Origin: JBHOQS01 sp042408875
GTDB lineage: Bacteria > Chloroflexota > UBA11872 > JBHOQS01
Direction: 5' to 3'
Assembly (NCBI GenBank): GCA_042408875.1
Contig: JBHOQS010000022.1
Location: forward strand, 434,001 to 498,000
DNA length: 64,000 bases
In this document: one piece after another, positions 1 through 8,645 of the stretch
How the letters are laid out: each line of letters starts with the position of its first letter
How positions within the stretch are numbered: the stretch's first letter is position 1
Program-made: the position numbers and the translations under genes
The notes under the pieces: generated by a model
Told to the model about the DNA's origin: nothing
Database searches by the model: none
Seen by the model: only the letters and a program-made list of their open reading frames with translations

Positions 1-2
1 GC

Positions 3-98
3 ACCGGCGGGTCTCTGCCGCGTATGACGCCGGTCCTGCGTCAGGACGCAGAGGGTGTGGCACAGCCGATCCTGAAAGAGAAGAGAAAGCGGGCATGA
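3..98 (+). CDS. possible C-terminal tail of a gene cut by the left edge
   Basis: One frame is open from the left edge to a TGA at 96-98 and would encode about 31 residues ending in a basic ILKEKRKRA tail. No domain can be recognised in so short a piece. A second frame is open across the same bases to about 222, so coding is not established. It would be the end of a rightward gene upstream of the first solute-binding protein. This is a weak call. Confidence 0.2.
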   Translation, partial: TGGSLPRMTPVLRQDAEGVAQPILKEKRKRA

Positions 99-453
99 GC
101 GGCCGTAGGGGCGCGGTCACTGCGCTCCTACCCTATGCCGTGCCCCTTACCGCCCATGACACCGGTTTTCGTAGTATGGTACGGCCGGTGCCGCACGGCC
201 GGTCTCCGCTGCCCACCCGATGAGACCAGAGGTGCCGCTACGAGCATGGTCGAACGCAGGACGTGCACGTGTCGCGGAGAGGTAGCGGGCCGTGTTCCTC
301 ATGGCGGTGCGGCACCGGCGCGAGATCGGCAAGCCCTGTGCACCTGTTTGGTTCGCACAATCCGCTCGGCGACACCTGTTGACAGCACGTCCGCGACCGA
401 GCACCTTAGGGAACAGGTGGCAAAGGGATAAAGCGAGAAGGGAGGTCTGGGAT
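99..453. other. intergenic spacer upstream of the first binding protein
   Basis: No supported gene. Frames that run through it continue into the binding-protein frame from 292, but the coding start is placed at 454 because the signal peptide and ribosome binding site begin there. The notable content is a perfect TTGACA hexamer at 379-384 and three copies of an 8-base half-site, described separately. Confidence 0.5.
341..419 (+). promoter_or_regulatory. candidate operator: three CACCTGTT half-sites around a TTGACA box
   Basis: CACCTGTT occurs at 341-348 and again at 373-380. Its exact reverse complement AACAGGTG lies at 412-419. The two direct copies start 32 bases apart, close to three helical turns. 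The second copy overlaps a perfect -35-like TTGACA at 379-384. No convincing -10 box sits at 17 bases, so the promoter assignment is weak. The arrangement suits a dimeric or looping repressor acting on the binding-protein gene at 454. Confidence 0.35.
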
Positions 454-1770
454 ATGGCACTGCTCACTCGCCGCGCGATATTGGGCATGGCTGCCGGTGT
501 TGGCGGTCTCCTGACGGCCTGCCGCGTTGCGGGCAGGCCCGCCACCCAGGAGGGCCAGCCAACGATTGGCCCCACGACCCTGGAACATCTGGACTGGTGG
601 TCGCCTGAGGCGAGCCAGCTCCATAAGGAGTATTTCGAGGGCCTGGCCAAGGAGATCAACGAGCGGTACCCGCAAATTACGGTCAAGTACGTCTTCGCGC
701 CCAACACCACCGGCGTACGCGAGAAGTGGATCGTGCTGTCGGCTGCCGGCACGCCTGTCGATACGTCGCAGGTCTCGGTGGCCTTTGTGCGCTACCTGAT
801 GGAGGCCGACCTGCTGGAGCCGCTGGACTCGTACATGGCCAAGACGCCGCATATGGCCCTGAACAACTTCGTGGATACCGGCCTGTTTTATAACACCTAC
901 CAGGGCAAGCACTATGGCGTGCCGTACGATGGGCCGGCCACCGGGGTAATTGCCTACAATATCGAGCACTTCCGCGAGGTGGGGCTGAACCCGTCCCGCG
1001 AGTTCACCTGGAGATGGACCTCAGAGCAGTTCCTGGATGCGGCGCGGCGGCTGGTCAAGCGCGAGGGCGAGCAGATCGTGCGCGGTGGCTTTGCCCCGCC
1101 GGGCGGCGGCTCGGAGAGCTTCTGTCGCTGGCTGTACCCCTTCGGCGGCAAGTTCTATGCTCCGGACTACAAGCGCGTGCTGTTCAACGACCAGAAAGGC
1201 CGTGACACGCTGCAGTTCATGGTGGACCTGCGGCACAAGCACAACATAGCAAATCCTACCCAGGGCGCCACATTCGAGAACGAGCAGATCTCCATGGTTA
1301 TCTCCGGAAGCTGGGCGTCGGGCTACCATCTGGAGCGCAACCCGAACCTTAAGTTCGACTTCGCGCCGTATCCGAGGGGCCCGCAGGGACAGCAGCCCGG
1401 CAGCGTGACGTGGACGAACATGTGGAGCATGGCCAAAGCCAGCACTAAGAAAGAGGCGGCCTGGCTGTGGATGAGCTATGTGAACGCCGAGCCTACGCTG
1501 GAGCGCTGGTTCGCCGGCCACTACAAGCGCGCTGCCGGCCGTAAAGAGTTCTACAAGAGCGAGGCCTGGAAGCAGGTGACGCGACAGTACCCCTCCCTGG
1601 TCGACATCGAGAAGCTCGCCGATATGAGCGGGGAGTACCCCTGGGTGAAGCCCGATGAGATCACCCGCGAGACGGCCGACCTGTGGCGCCGGATCATCAA
1701 CAACGAGATCGCGGTGAACGAAGCGCTCAACCAGATGGAGCAGATCTGCAACCGCATCCTGGCGGGCTAG
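454..1770 (+). CDS. extracellular solute-binding lipoprotein, family 1, ABC transporter
   Basis: Periplasmic or cell-surface binding protein of 438 residues for a carbohydrate-type ABC importer. The start at 454 follows a GGAGG ribosome binding site and gives a compact signal: TRRAILGMAAG with a twin arginine, a hydrophobic stretch, then a lipobox-like LLTAC around residue 23. The mature part has the family 1 (MalE-like) pattern, including an early strand segment with PQITVKYVFAP, a central DGPATGVIAYNIEHF stretch where these proteins contact ligand, and a C-terminal helical lobe ending near MEQICNRILAG. A longer frame back to 292 exists but would bury the signal peptide. No permease or ATPase is adjacent, and the next gene is another binding protein, so it is an orphan receptor. 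The substrate cannot be read from sequence. Confidence 0.85.
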   Translation: MALLTRRAILGMAAGVGGLLTACRVAGRPATQEGQPTIGPTTLEHLDWWSPEASQLHKEYFEGLAKEINERYPQITVKYVFAPNTTGVREKWIVLSAAGTPVDTSQVSVAFVRYLMEADLLEPLDSYMAKTPHMALNNFVDTGLFYNTYQGKHYGVPYDGPATGVIAYNIEHFREVGLNPSREFTWRWTSEQFLDAARRLVKREGEQIVRGGFAPPGGGSESFCRWLYPFGGKFYAPDYKRVLFNDQKGRDTLQFMVDLRHKHNIANPTQGATFENEQISMVISGSWASGYHLERNPNLKFDFAPYPRGPQGQQPGSVTWTNMWSMAKASTKKEAAWLWMSYVNAEPTLERWFAGHYKRAAGRKEFYKSEAWKQVTRQYPSLVDIEKLADMSGEYPWVKPDEITRETADLWRRIINNEIAVNEALNQMEQICNRILAG

Positions 1771-1928
1771 GCTGAGAGTGGGTGCTCTGCTGGTCAGGCA
1801 CGCATATGCTTACGGGCAGGGCGGCCCCGGCGCCGTGCTCCCGGGGTACCCGCTGGAGCCGCCCTGCACCGGGCACCTCTCGGCGGCTTGCCAGCCCCTG
1901 GTCAGCGCAAAGGCGGAGGGACGAGACC

Positions 1929-3299
1929 ATGCCACGATCACAGGCGCCTGTCCACTGGACGCGGCGGCGGCTTCTCACCGGTGTCGCAGGGGCGCCCCTG
2001 CTGGCCACCCTGGCCGCCTGCCAGCAAGCGCCATCGCGCCGCGAACCGCTTGCCAGCAAGCAGTACCGCATCGAGCACTGGGACTATCCCGAGGGCCCGC
2101 TCGACGCTGTTGAAGCGAATATCCGCGAAACGATCGCCCGTTTCCAGCAGGAGCACCCGAACGTCACGATCGAGCTCACCATGCTGACAAGCTTCGTCGA
2201 TGGGCCAGCGAAGTTTGAAGCAGCGCTGGCCTCCGGCACGCCGCCTGACGTCTACCACTTCGGCGGCTCGTCTCGTGACGTGCAGACTGGCTTGCTGGTC
2301 GATCTCACGCCGTTCTTCACGAAGCAAGACCGCGAGGATATCTACCCTGAGGTGCTCGATTTCGTCGAGTATCAGGGCAAGTATTGGCGCTGGCCGACGT
2401 ATACCACTATCTGGTCGATGAACGCGAACAAGAAGCTCGTGGAGGAGGCTGGCGTTGACTGGCGTGCGGTGCAGCGGAACGGCTGGACGACCGACGAGTT
2501 CGTCGAGGCGATGCGCCGTGCCACTATCGCCGGCCAGCGCTGGGGCTACACCTGGGCGGAGCAGGAGCAATGGAGCTTCATGTCTCGCAACTGGGGCCTG
2601 GTGTACCGCATCAGCCCACAGGGTGAGTGGCTCTTCCGTGGGGAGCCGGCCATCCAGAGCATCCAGTGGTTGATCGATACCTTTGATAAGTTCAAGATCT
2701 CCCCGCCGGAGACACCGCAGTGGTCCCGCAGCGAGGCGGGCGCGCTGTATAACCGCCAGGAGGCCGCGGTGCTGGGGCGCGGTGGCCTGGGAGCTATCGC
2801 CAATTCGCTCCAGGGGCGTACGCCGTTCGAGCAGGTCCTGCTGCCCTGGCCACACCACCCGAGCGCGAAAGAAGTCAACCATGGCGGGGTCTATGGCAAG
2901 ACTGTCTGGCGGCAGCAGAACTACAAAGGCGACGATCACACGCAGATCGCGGTGAAGTACGCCAAGGTCCGCTCGATCGACGAGATGATCTTTGAGTCCG
3001 AGCTCATCGCCGTGCTGCCCAACCGCAAGAGCGGCGATGAGGCGGTGGTCAAGGCCGGGCGGCATGCCCTGCTCCAGGCGGATGGGGGCGTTCATTACCA
3101 GTTCGCCCAGCGCTACCGCAAGCTAATGACGGGCTGGTGGCCGCCGAAGCTAGAGCCCAGGCTGGTGGAGAAGACCGCCCAGATCCAGCGCGAGGCCTGG
3201 AACCCGATCTTCCTGGACATTATCCAGGGCCGCACCTCACCGCGCGAGGGAGTGGCCCAACTCGAGGCGCGCGCTCGAGGCATCTTGGCGGCGCCCTGA
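1929..3299 (+). CDS. extracellular solute-binding lipoprotein, family 1
   Basis: Second binding protein of the cluster, 456 residues. The start at 1929 sits just after a GGCGGAGGGA ribosome binding site. The N-terminus has a TRRRLLTG twin-arginine signal and a lipobox ending LAAC, so it is probably Tat-exported and lipid-anchored. The mature part begins with a short beta strand (YRIEHWDYPEG) and contains the family pattern of ALASGTPPDVYHFGG followed by a ligand-lobe region. Sequence is clearly different from the gene at 454, so this is not a recent tandem copy. No transporter membrane subunit follows; the next gene is an amidase. Function as an ABC receptor is sound, but the substrate is unknown. 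Confidence 0.85.
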   Translation: MPRSQAPVHWTRRRLLTGVAGAPLLATLAACQQAPSRREPLASKQYRIEHWDYPEGPLDAVEANIRETIARFQQEHPNVTIELTMLTSFVDGPAKFEAALASGTPPDVYHFGGSSRDVQTGLLVDLTPFFTKQDREDIYPEVLDFVEYQGKYWRWPTYTTIWSMNANKKLVEEAGVDWRAVQRNGWTTDEFVEAMRRATIAGQRWGYTWAEQEQWSFMSRNWGLVYRISPQGEWLFRGEPAIQSIQWLIDTFDKFKISPPETPQWSRSEAGALYNRQEAAVLGRGGLGAIANSLQGRTPFEQVLLPWPHHPSAKEVNHGGVYGKTVWRQQNYKGDDHTQIAVKYAKVRSIDEMIFESELIAVLPNRKSGDEAVVKAGRHALLQADGGVHYQFAQRYRKLMTGWWPPKLEPRLVEKTAQIQREAWNPIFLDIIQGRTSPREGVAQLEARARGILAAP

Positions 3300-3311
3300 C
3301 CCCTGAACCTT

Positions 3312-3356
3312 GAGGAGACGGCCTGGCGTAGGAGGAGACGGCCTGGCGTAGGAGGA
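3312..3356 (+). repeat. 20-bp tandem repeat, 2.25 copies, carrying duplicated GGAGG
   Basis: A 20-base unit starting GAGGAGACGG and ending TGGCGTAG is present at 3312-3331 and 3332-3351, with a third partial GAGGA at 3352-3356. It lies directly upstream of the amidase start at 3367. Each copy contains a Shine-Dalgarno-like GAGGAG, and the last is correctly spaced for translation of the amidase. It looks like a slippage duplication of the ribosome binding region. Confidence 0.85.
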
Positions 3357-3366
3357 CCCTTCGCGT

Positions 3367-4275
3367 ATGCTCCGTATCCGCCGCGATCAGCTCACCTATG
3401 CGTTCTCCGCCGCAACCCCACCGGTGGCCACCATCCGCCCTGGGGACACGCTAGCGCTGGAGACCTACGATGCCTCCACCGGGCGCATCCGCAGCCCTGA
3501 GGATGTGCACACCTATGTCCGCGTGCGTGACCCGCGGCGGGTCAATCCCGCTGCTGGCCCGATCTACGTCGAGGGTGCTGAGCCCGGCGATACGCTGGTG
3601 GTCGACATCCTCGATATCCGGCTCGAGCCGCAAGGCTTCGTGCGCACGGCCACGGGCGCAGGTGTGGTGCAGGAAGGCATTGACGCGCCCCAGGCAGTGA
3701 TCGTGCGCGTGGAGGACGGCGGGCTGGTATTCGGCGAGAAGGTGTGGTTGCCGGCGCGCCCCATGATTGGTGTGATTGGTACCGCGCCGGCCGAGGGTGT
3801 GGTCTACACTGCTGCGCCGGGCCCGCAGGGCAGCAACCTGGACATCAATGCCATCACCACTGGCTCGCGGGTGCACCTGCCGGTGCAGGTGCCGGGGGCG
3901 CTGCTGGCCATCGGGGATGTACACGCCAGCATGGGCGATGGCGAGGTCAGCGGCACTGGCGTTGAAATCAACGCCGAGGTGACCGTACGTGTGGACCTGG
4001 AAAAGGGCGCGGCGCCGGCGCGGGTCTGGATCGAGACGCCGGAGCATTGGGTTACCACCGGCAACGGCCCGACGCTCGACGCCGCCGTTGAGGTCGCAGT
4101 CGAGGAGCTGACGCGCATGGCCATGCGACTGCTGGGCCTGAGCCGGACCGAGGCGTTCATGCTGGTCAGTGCCTGCGGAGATGTGCGCATCGGCCAGTGC
4201 GCTCGTATCCCCGGCCTGGATGCGACAGCCTACGCCCTCCTGCCGAAGGCCGTCCGCCGTCTTGCTCTGGCGTGA
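3367..4275 (+). CDS. acetamidase/formamidase family protein
   Basis: Hydrolyses small amides such as formamide or acetamide to the acid plus ammonia in the cytoplasm. At 302 residues it matches the usual family length. The family landmark GDVHASMGDGEVSGTGVEI is at about residues 183-201. An earlier GPIYVEGAEPGDTLVVDI segment and the NLDINAITTGSRVHLPV region are also characteristic. There is no signal peptide. The start at 3367 follows the last GGAGG of the 20-bp repeat. It is flanked by a binding-protein gene and faces an M20 amidohydrolase, so the locus may process amide-containing nutrients taken up by the receptors. Exact substrate is not deducible. Confidence 0.88.
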   Translation: MLRIRRDQLTYAFSAATPPVATIRPGDTLALETYDASTGRIRSPEDVHTYVRVRDPRRVNPAAGPIYVEGAEPGDTLVVDILDIRLEPQGFVRTATGAGVVQEGIDAPQAVIVRVEDGGLVFGEKVWLPARPMIGVIGTAPAEGVVYTAAPGPQGSNLDINAITTGSRVHLPVQVPGALLAIGDVHASMGDGEVSGTGVEINAEVTVRVDLEKGAAPARVWIETPEHWVTTGNGPTLDAAVEVAVEELTRMAMRLLGLSRTEAFMLVSACGDVRIGQCARIPGLDATAYALLPKAVRRLALA

Positions 4276-4298
4276 CGACTGTGCACAGTCGTCACGCC
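4269..4298. terminator. 30-bp perfect palindrome between convergent genes
   Basis: Each side of the centre at 4283/4284 pairs perfectly for 15 bases, with GTGCAC at the middle and no separate loop. It overlaps the TGA stop of the amidase (4273-4275) and ends 11 bases before the stop of the opposing gene. No T-run follows on either strand, so a classic intrinsic terminator is not certain. A bidirectional terminator or a protein-binding palindrome would both fit. Confidence 0.5.
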
Positions 4299-4308
4299 GG
4301 GCGCAGGC

Positions 4309-5697
4309 TCAGGGCAAGGGCGGCGGCTGGTCGGGCGGGATAAGCAGTGTATACGGACGGTCGCCGCGCCGCTCCTTAAACTCTCTCTGCGCCGCGGCCA
4401 ACACCTCAGCGTCGGCCAGCAGCTCCAGCGCGGTGCAGGCCAGGGTCTTGGCCGCGACTGCGCCGCCCTTCTCGCCGATGCTCGTGCCGGTGCAGGCGAC
4501 GATCTGCCAGCTGTGCCCGGGGCAGCCGTTGGCGTGCGTCGTGGCGCGGAACTGGCCCGTCGGCACCTGCCAGCTCACATCGCCCACGTCCGTTGAGCCG
4601 CGGCTACCACTCCCATCCTCCCGCAGCGGCTCGATGTCCTCGCGCAGGGGAGGCTCCTCAGCTGGTGTGTCGAACGTTGCCTGGATCCGCCGCGCGAACT
4701 CCTTTTCCTCGTCGGTGAACTGCGGCGGACCCACCAGCCGCAGGTTGCGGTCGATCACCTCGGCCAGCGTGCGGTTGGGCAGCACCTCGTGGCAGTCGGT
4801 GTCGATGCGGCGCTCGGCCAGGGTAGTCTGGGTCATCAGCGCGGCGCCCTGAGCGATCTGGTCCAGCCAGGCCAGATAGGCTTCGACGTCGGCGTGCGAG
4901 TTCGCCCGCATGAAGTACCACACCGAGGCCTCCGGCGGCACCACGTTCGGCTGCATCCCGCCGTTGGTGATCACGTAGTGGATGCGCGCGTCTTCTTTGA
5001 CGTGTTCGCGCATATAGTTGGCGCCGATGTTCATGAGCTCGACGGCGTCCAGGGCGCTGCGGCCGCGGTGGGGCGACGCCGAGGCGTGCGACGCCCGGCC
5101 GTGGAACGTATAGCGCACCGACACCATGGCCTTGCTCGAGCCAAGCGTCACGCCGGTTTTGTCGCCGGGGTGCCAGGTGATTGCAGCATCGACATCCTCA
5201 AACAGTCCGGCGCGCACCATGTACACCTTGCCCACCAGCAGCTCCTCTGCGGGCGTGCCATAGAGGCGCAGGGTGCCCCCCATGCCGGCCTGCTCCATGG
5301 CATAGCGGGCCGCCAGCGCGCCGATGAGGCAGGCAGTGCCGAAGACGCTATGCCCGCAGCCGTGGCCGTGTGCGCCGGGGGTCACCGGCTCGCGCACCGG
5401 CTGCGCCTTCTGGGACAGACTGGGCAGGGCATCGTACTCGGCCAGGATGGCGATGACCGGTCGGCCCTGGCCGTAGCTGGCGACAAACGCAGTGGGCATT
5501 CCGGCGACCCCTCGCTGGACCTGGAAGCCGTGCTGTGCCAGCGTGTCGGCCAGCAGGGCGCTGGAGCGATACTCCTGGAGGCTTGGCTCGGCATAGCTCC
5601 AGATGGCGCGATTAATCTGCTGCAAGAGGCCGCGCGAGTCCTCTACATAACGAATGGCCAGCTCTTTGGCTGAAGCGAGTATGGTCGAAGTCGTCAT
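4309..5697 (-). CDS. M20-family amidohydrolase, AbgB-like
   Basis: Metal-dependent amidohydrolase of 462 residues, most like the aminobenzoyl-glutamate hydrolase/aminoacylase branch of peptidase family M20. Visible landmarks are the LAEYDALP segment near residues 84-91, the GHGCGHSVFG metal-binding stretch near 110-119, the LYGTPAEE catalytic-glutamate region near 147-154, and the dimerisation-domain segment GRASHASASPHRGRSALDA. No signal peptide is seen, so it is cytoplasmic. The start is supported by GAGGAG a short distance upstream. It converges with the amidase and diverges from the binding-protein/permease operon at 6046. The natural substrate is unknown; hydrolysis of an N-acyl or amino-acid conjugate is the family expectation. 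Confidence 0.85.
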   Translation of the reverse strand: MTTSTILASAKELAIRYVEDSRGLLQQINRAIWSYAEPSLQEYRSSALLADTLAQHGFQVQRGVAGMPTAFVASYGQGRPVIAILAEYDALPSLSQKAQPVREPVTPGAHGHGCGHSVFGTACLIGALAARYAMEQAGMGGTLRLYGTPAEELLVGKVYMVRAGLFEDVDAAITWHPGDKTGVTLGSSKAMVSVRYTFHGRASHASASPHRGRSALDAVELMNIGANYMREHVKEDARIHYVITNGGMQPNVVPPEASVWYFMRANSHADVEAYLAWLDQIAQGAALMTQTTLAERRIDTDCHEVLPNRTLAEVIDRNLRLVGPPQFTDEEKEFARRIQATFDTPAEEPPLREDIEPLREDGSGSRGSTDVGDVSWQVPTGQFRATTHANGCPGHSWQIVACTGTSIGEKGGAVAAKTLACTALELLADAEVLAAAQREFKERRGDRPYTLLIPPDQPPPLP

Positions 5698-6045
5698 TGG
5701 CTGCTCCTCAGCTGTGCGCCTGTGGCCTGCATGATGCGCCGCGGCGAGCCCGGCGTCAAGCTGCCGGCGGCTCTATTTCACGATCTGCACATTTGATCCG
5801 TGTACATATATTCAGATTGACCATGGCTTGTACGACATGCTAGGCTAACAATGTAACCCTATTGGGCCCATGGTAGGTCACCCCTGTGGTCTTCGCAGGC
5901 AAACCCTCCTGCCATAACCAGCGGTGTAGCTCCTTTGGGTGTCGCTGCTTTGGGAGCTGCTTGGAAGGAGCGCCGCTGAGGCATACTGGAGGAATTTTAC
6001 GCGTCCAGGCTACCCCAGGGTAAGTGTATACGCGGTGAGGTAACG
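5698..6045. other. divergent promoter region
   Basis: A gene-free 348-base spacer between the leftward amidohydrolase and the rightward importer operon. Base composition drops towards AT around 5770-5860. A sigma-70-like pair is visible on the plus strand: TTGACC at 5817-5822 and TAGGCT at 5841-5846, 18 bases apart. The -10 match is poor. No long repeat or RNA gene was seen. Confidence 0.4.
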
Positions 6046-7419
6046 ATGACACTCCCAATAACCAGGCGTCAAATGGTGAGGAATACGGCCCTCTCGGTGG
6101 CCGCAGCGTTCATAAGTCCCGTTGCTGTTGCCTGTGCGCCCGCGGCAACGCGACGACGGCCGCTCCTGGAAATGTGGGCGTTCAGCCAGACGCGCACGGC
6201 TTGGCAGCAGCGCGCGTTCCAGAAGTACTACCGTGAGAACGACGGCCGCGGCACGCCAATCAAGTACGGGGGCCAGTTTGACATCAACTTCCTGGTGCTG
6301 CCCTACAGCCAGATGCACGATAAGATGATGATCACCTCCCAGGCCGGCCAGGGCGGCCCGGACATCGTCGATATCGAGATCAGCCGCTACTCACAGTTCA
6401 TCAAGGGCGGTGTCGTGGCTTTCATTCCGTTAAACCGGTACATGCGGGACTTCGGTGGGGAGGATGCCCTGTTCAAGGGCTCTGCGACCGACCCCTGGAG
6501 CTGGCAGGGCGACATCCACGGCCTGGGCAACGAGCTCAATGCCTGCGCCATGGCCTACCGCTGGGACCTCTTCGAACGCTACGGCATTCCAACGCCGATC
6601 AGGACCTACGAAGAGATGGCCGACCTCGGCAAGAAGCTCCAGCGGGACACGGGCGGCAAAGTGTTCATGATCGACTTTGACATCACTGGCTGGGGCTACT
6701 GGTGGATCCTGACGCTCCAACAGGGTGGCGGCTTTTTCGACGAGCGGGGCCGGCCGCGGTGGCACGATGCCGCCGGGGTACGTACCATGAAATTCCAGCA
6801 GACGGCCCTGTACGGCCCGAACCTGGATGGCCGGGATGCCTGGGCGATGGTGACGCCTGCCGGGCCTGCCCGTCCGGCCGCCTTCATCAATGGTGAGATC
6901 CTAGTGCTGCTGGGGCCCTCCTGGAATATCTCGGGGTTCCCGCGCCAGCAGATGGCGCAGACCGACGGCAAGTGGATGGTGCAGCCCCTGCCCTTGTGGG
7001 GTGCTATGCCCAATAGCGCGCCTACAGCCACCTGGGGCGGCACCGGTGTCTGTGTCCCCACGACGGCGCGCCACCGCGAATATGCGCTGGAGTTCGTGTT
7101 GTGGGAGCACTACACGCCCGATGCGGTGCTGGAGGATTTCAAGGAGCGCCAGGTCTGGCCGACGCTCAAGAAAGCGTGGAGCAGCCCGGAGCTCACGGCG
7201 CCGATCGGCTGGTTCAATAACCAGCGCGTGGGCGAAATCATTCAGCAGGTCGCAGACAAGATCCCCAAGTGGTACAACTCCCCGTTCTGGCCGGAGGGGA
7301 CAGACGCCATGGTGCGTGTCGGACTGGTGCCGGCGCTGCAGGGGAAGCGCGACCCGGCTGAGACACTTGCCGCCGCTGCTAAAGAGGCTGAGCGGATCAT
7401 TGCCTTTGAGTCTGCGTGA
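6046..7419 (+). CDS. extracellular solute-binding protein of a sugar-type ABC importer
   Basis: 457-residue receptor for the ABC importer encoded just downstream. The N-terminus reads TRRQMVRNTALSVAAAF, a twin-arginine signal, followed by a Cys in the AVACAP stretch that could serve as a lipidation site. The mature region has family 1 features: GGPDIVDIEISRYSQF, LNACAMAYRWDLFERYGIPTP and a long C-terminal helical lobe. Two permease reading frames follow on the same strand after 111 bases, so this is the receptor of a complete membrane pair. The cluster lacks an ATP-binding subunit, which in many bacteria is shared between importers. Confidence 0.87.
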   Translation: MTLPITRRQMVRNTALSVAAAFISPVAVACAPAATRRRPLLEMWAFSQTRTAWQQRAFQKYYRENDGRGTPIKYGGQFDINFLVLPYSQMHDKMMITSQAGQGGPDIVDIEISRYSQFIKGGVVAFIPLNRYMRDFGGEDALFKGSATDPWSWQGDIHGLGNELNACAMAYRWDLFERYGIPTPIRTYEEMADLGKKLQRDTGGKVFMIDFDITGWGYWWILTLQQGGGFFDERGRPRWHDAAGVRTMKFQQTALYGPNLDGRDAWAMVTPAGPARPAAFINGEILVLLGPSWNISGFPRQQMAQTDGKWMVQPLPLWGAMPNSAPTATWGGTGVCVPTTARHREYALEFVLWEHYTPDAVLEDFKERQVWPTLKKAWSSPELTAPIGWFNNQRVGEIIQQVADKIPKWYNSPFWPEGTDAMVRVGLVPALQGKRDPAETLAAAAKEAERIIAFESA

Positions 7420-7530
7420 GGAGGTGGAAGAGGGACACAACGGGCGTAGCCGTGCTGCACGCGCTGCGACGCCCTAAGACAAGGAGGAGCAAGAGCACAC
7501 ACGCTGAGCACGCAGGGCAAGGAGGAGGCT

Positions 7531-8587
7531 ATGGCAGCAACGACAGCAGCCGTATCATCCTACCGCGCGAGCTGGTGGAGCCGGCACCAGCGCGAGGTTA
7601 TTCCCTATTTGTACATTGCGCCCTTCTTCATCCTCTTCGTTGTCTTTGGCATTTTCCCTATCCTGTATAGCTTCTGGATGAGCCTGTTCAAAGGGCTAGG
7701 GCTAGGGCCAAAGACGTTCTATGGGCTGGGCAATTACATCTACTTGTTCCAGGACCCGCGTTATGCCCGCGCCTTCTGGAACACGGTGTACTTCACCCCT
7801 CGCCAGCATCTTTGTGCTCTCGCCGCTGGCACTCTTGCTGGCGCTGGCAATCCAATCGGTGTTCGTGGCGCCGCGCTGGCGTGGCTTCTACCGGCTGGTC
7901 TTCTTCTTGCCCGTCGTCACCTCGGCCGTGATCATCGCCGTGCTGTTCGCCCGTGTGTTCGACCAGCGGTACGGCCTGCTGAACCAGTTCCTGGCCGGTG
8001 TGGAGCGGTGGTTCGCCGGTATTGGGCTCACAGGTATCGTTCTCCAGCATGACTGGCTGCGCGATCGTGCACTGGTGTTTGGTTTTCCCTTCCTTCAGCC
8101 CCTGGTGACCAATAATGTCCCGGTGATCGGGGATATCATCAAAGCCGGCACGATCGTGCTCACCGCGCTGTTCTTAATGAATATCTGGAACTTCATTGGC
8201 ATCAACTCGCTCTACTGGACTGCCGGTTTGAACAGCATCGACCATGAACTGTATGAAGCAGCGGCCATCGATGGCGCCGGCCGGTGGCAACGCTTCTGGT
8301 ATATTACCTGGCCGCTGCTGCGCCCGATGACGCTCTTTATTGTGATTCAGGCGATCGCCGGCTCGTTTGCCTTATTCGCCCAGCCGTTCCTGCTGACGGG
8401 CGGCGGCCCGGCGGATGCAACGCTCACCTTGAGCCTCTACCTCTACTTGCAAGGCTTCAGCGTGGGGAATTTCGGCTACGCCAACGCTATTGGATACTCC
8501 ATGGCGGTGGTGACTCTGGCGCTCTCCCTGCTGAACCTGTGGCTCTTCCGCGAACAGGAGCAACCGGCTATTCCGACAGTCAGGTAG
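7531..8587 (+). pseudogene. ABC sugar permease (MalF/UgpA type) interrupted by a one-base frameshift
   Basis: Transmembrane subunit of the importer. Translation starts at 7531 behind AAGGAGGAGG and runs through two membrane segments to FWNTVYFT near 7795. The protein then continues in the next frame from LASIFVLSPLALLLALAIQ to a stop at 8587. The switch falls in a CCCC run at 7796-7799; removing one C restores a single frame of about 350 residues. The second part carries the permease EAA loop (LYEAAAIDGAGRWQRFWYITWPLL). Everything else looks intact, so this is either a very recent mutation or a sequencing error. If real, the importer is inactive unless frameshifting occurs. Confidence 0.85.
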
Positions 8588-8645
8588 CGAGCCGGCCCGT
8601 CGCCATGGAGCCGGTGTGGAGGAGCGTTGCGAAGGAGGATGTAGG

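Noticed and set aside
147..752. Long leftward frame of 201 codons over the first binding-protein start
   Set aside because: It lies opposite a gene with a clear signal peptide and ribosome binding site and shows no domain or signal of its own.
1938..3095. 385-codon leftward frame opposite the second binding protein
   Set aside because: A shadow of GC-rich codons; composition is arginine/leucine-rich with no recognisable motif, while the plus-strand frame has a lipobox and family pattern.
4789..5673. 294-codon rightward frame opposite the M20 amidohydrolase
   Set aside because: The minus-strand gene has intact M20 motifs, and this frame has none and no ribosome binding site.
7796..7799. Programmed ribosomal frameshifting in the permease
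   Set aside because: No slippery heptamer, downstream pseudoknot or internal Shine-Dalgarno stimulus is visible; an indel in a C run is simpler.
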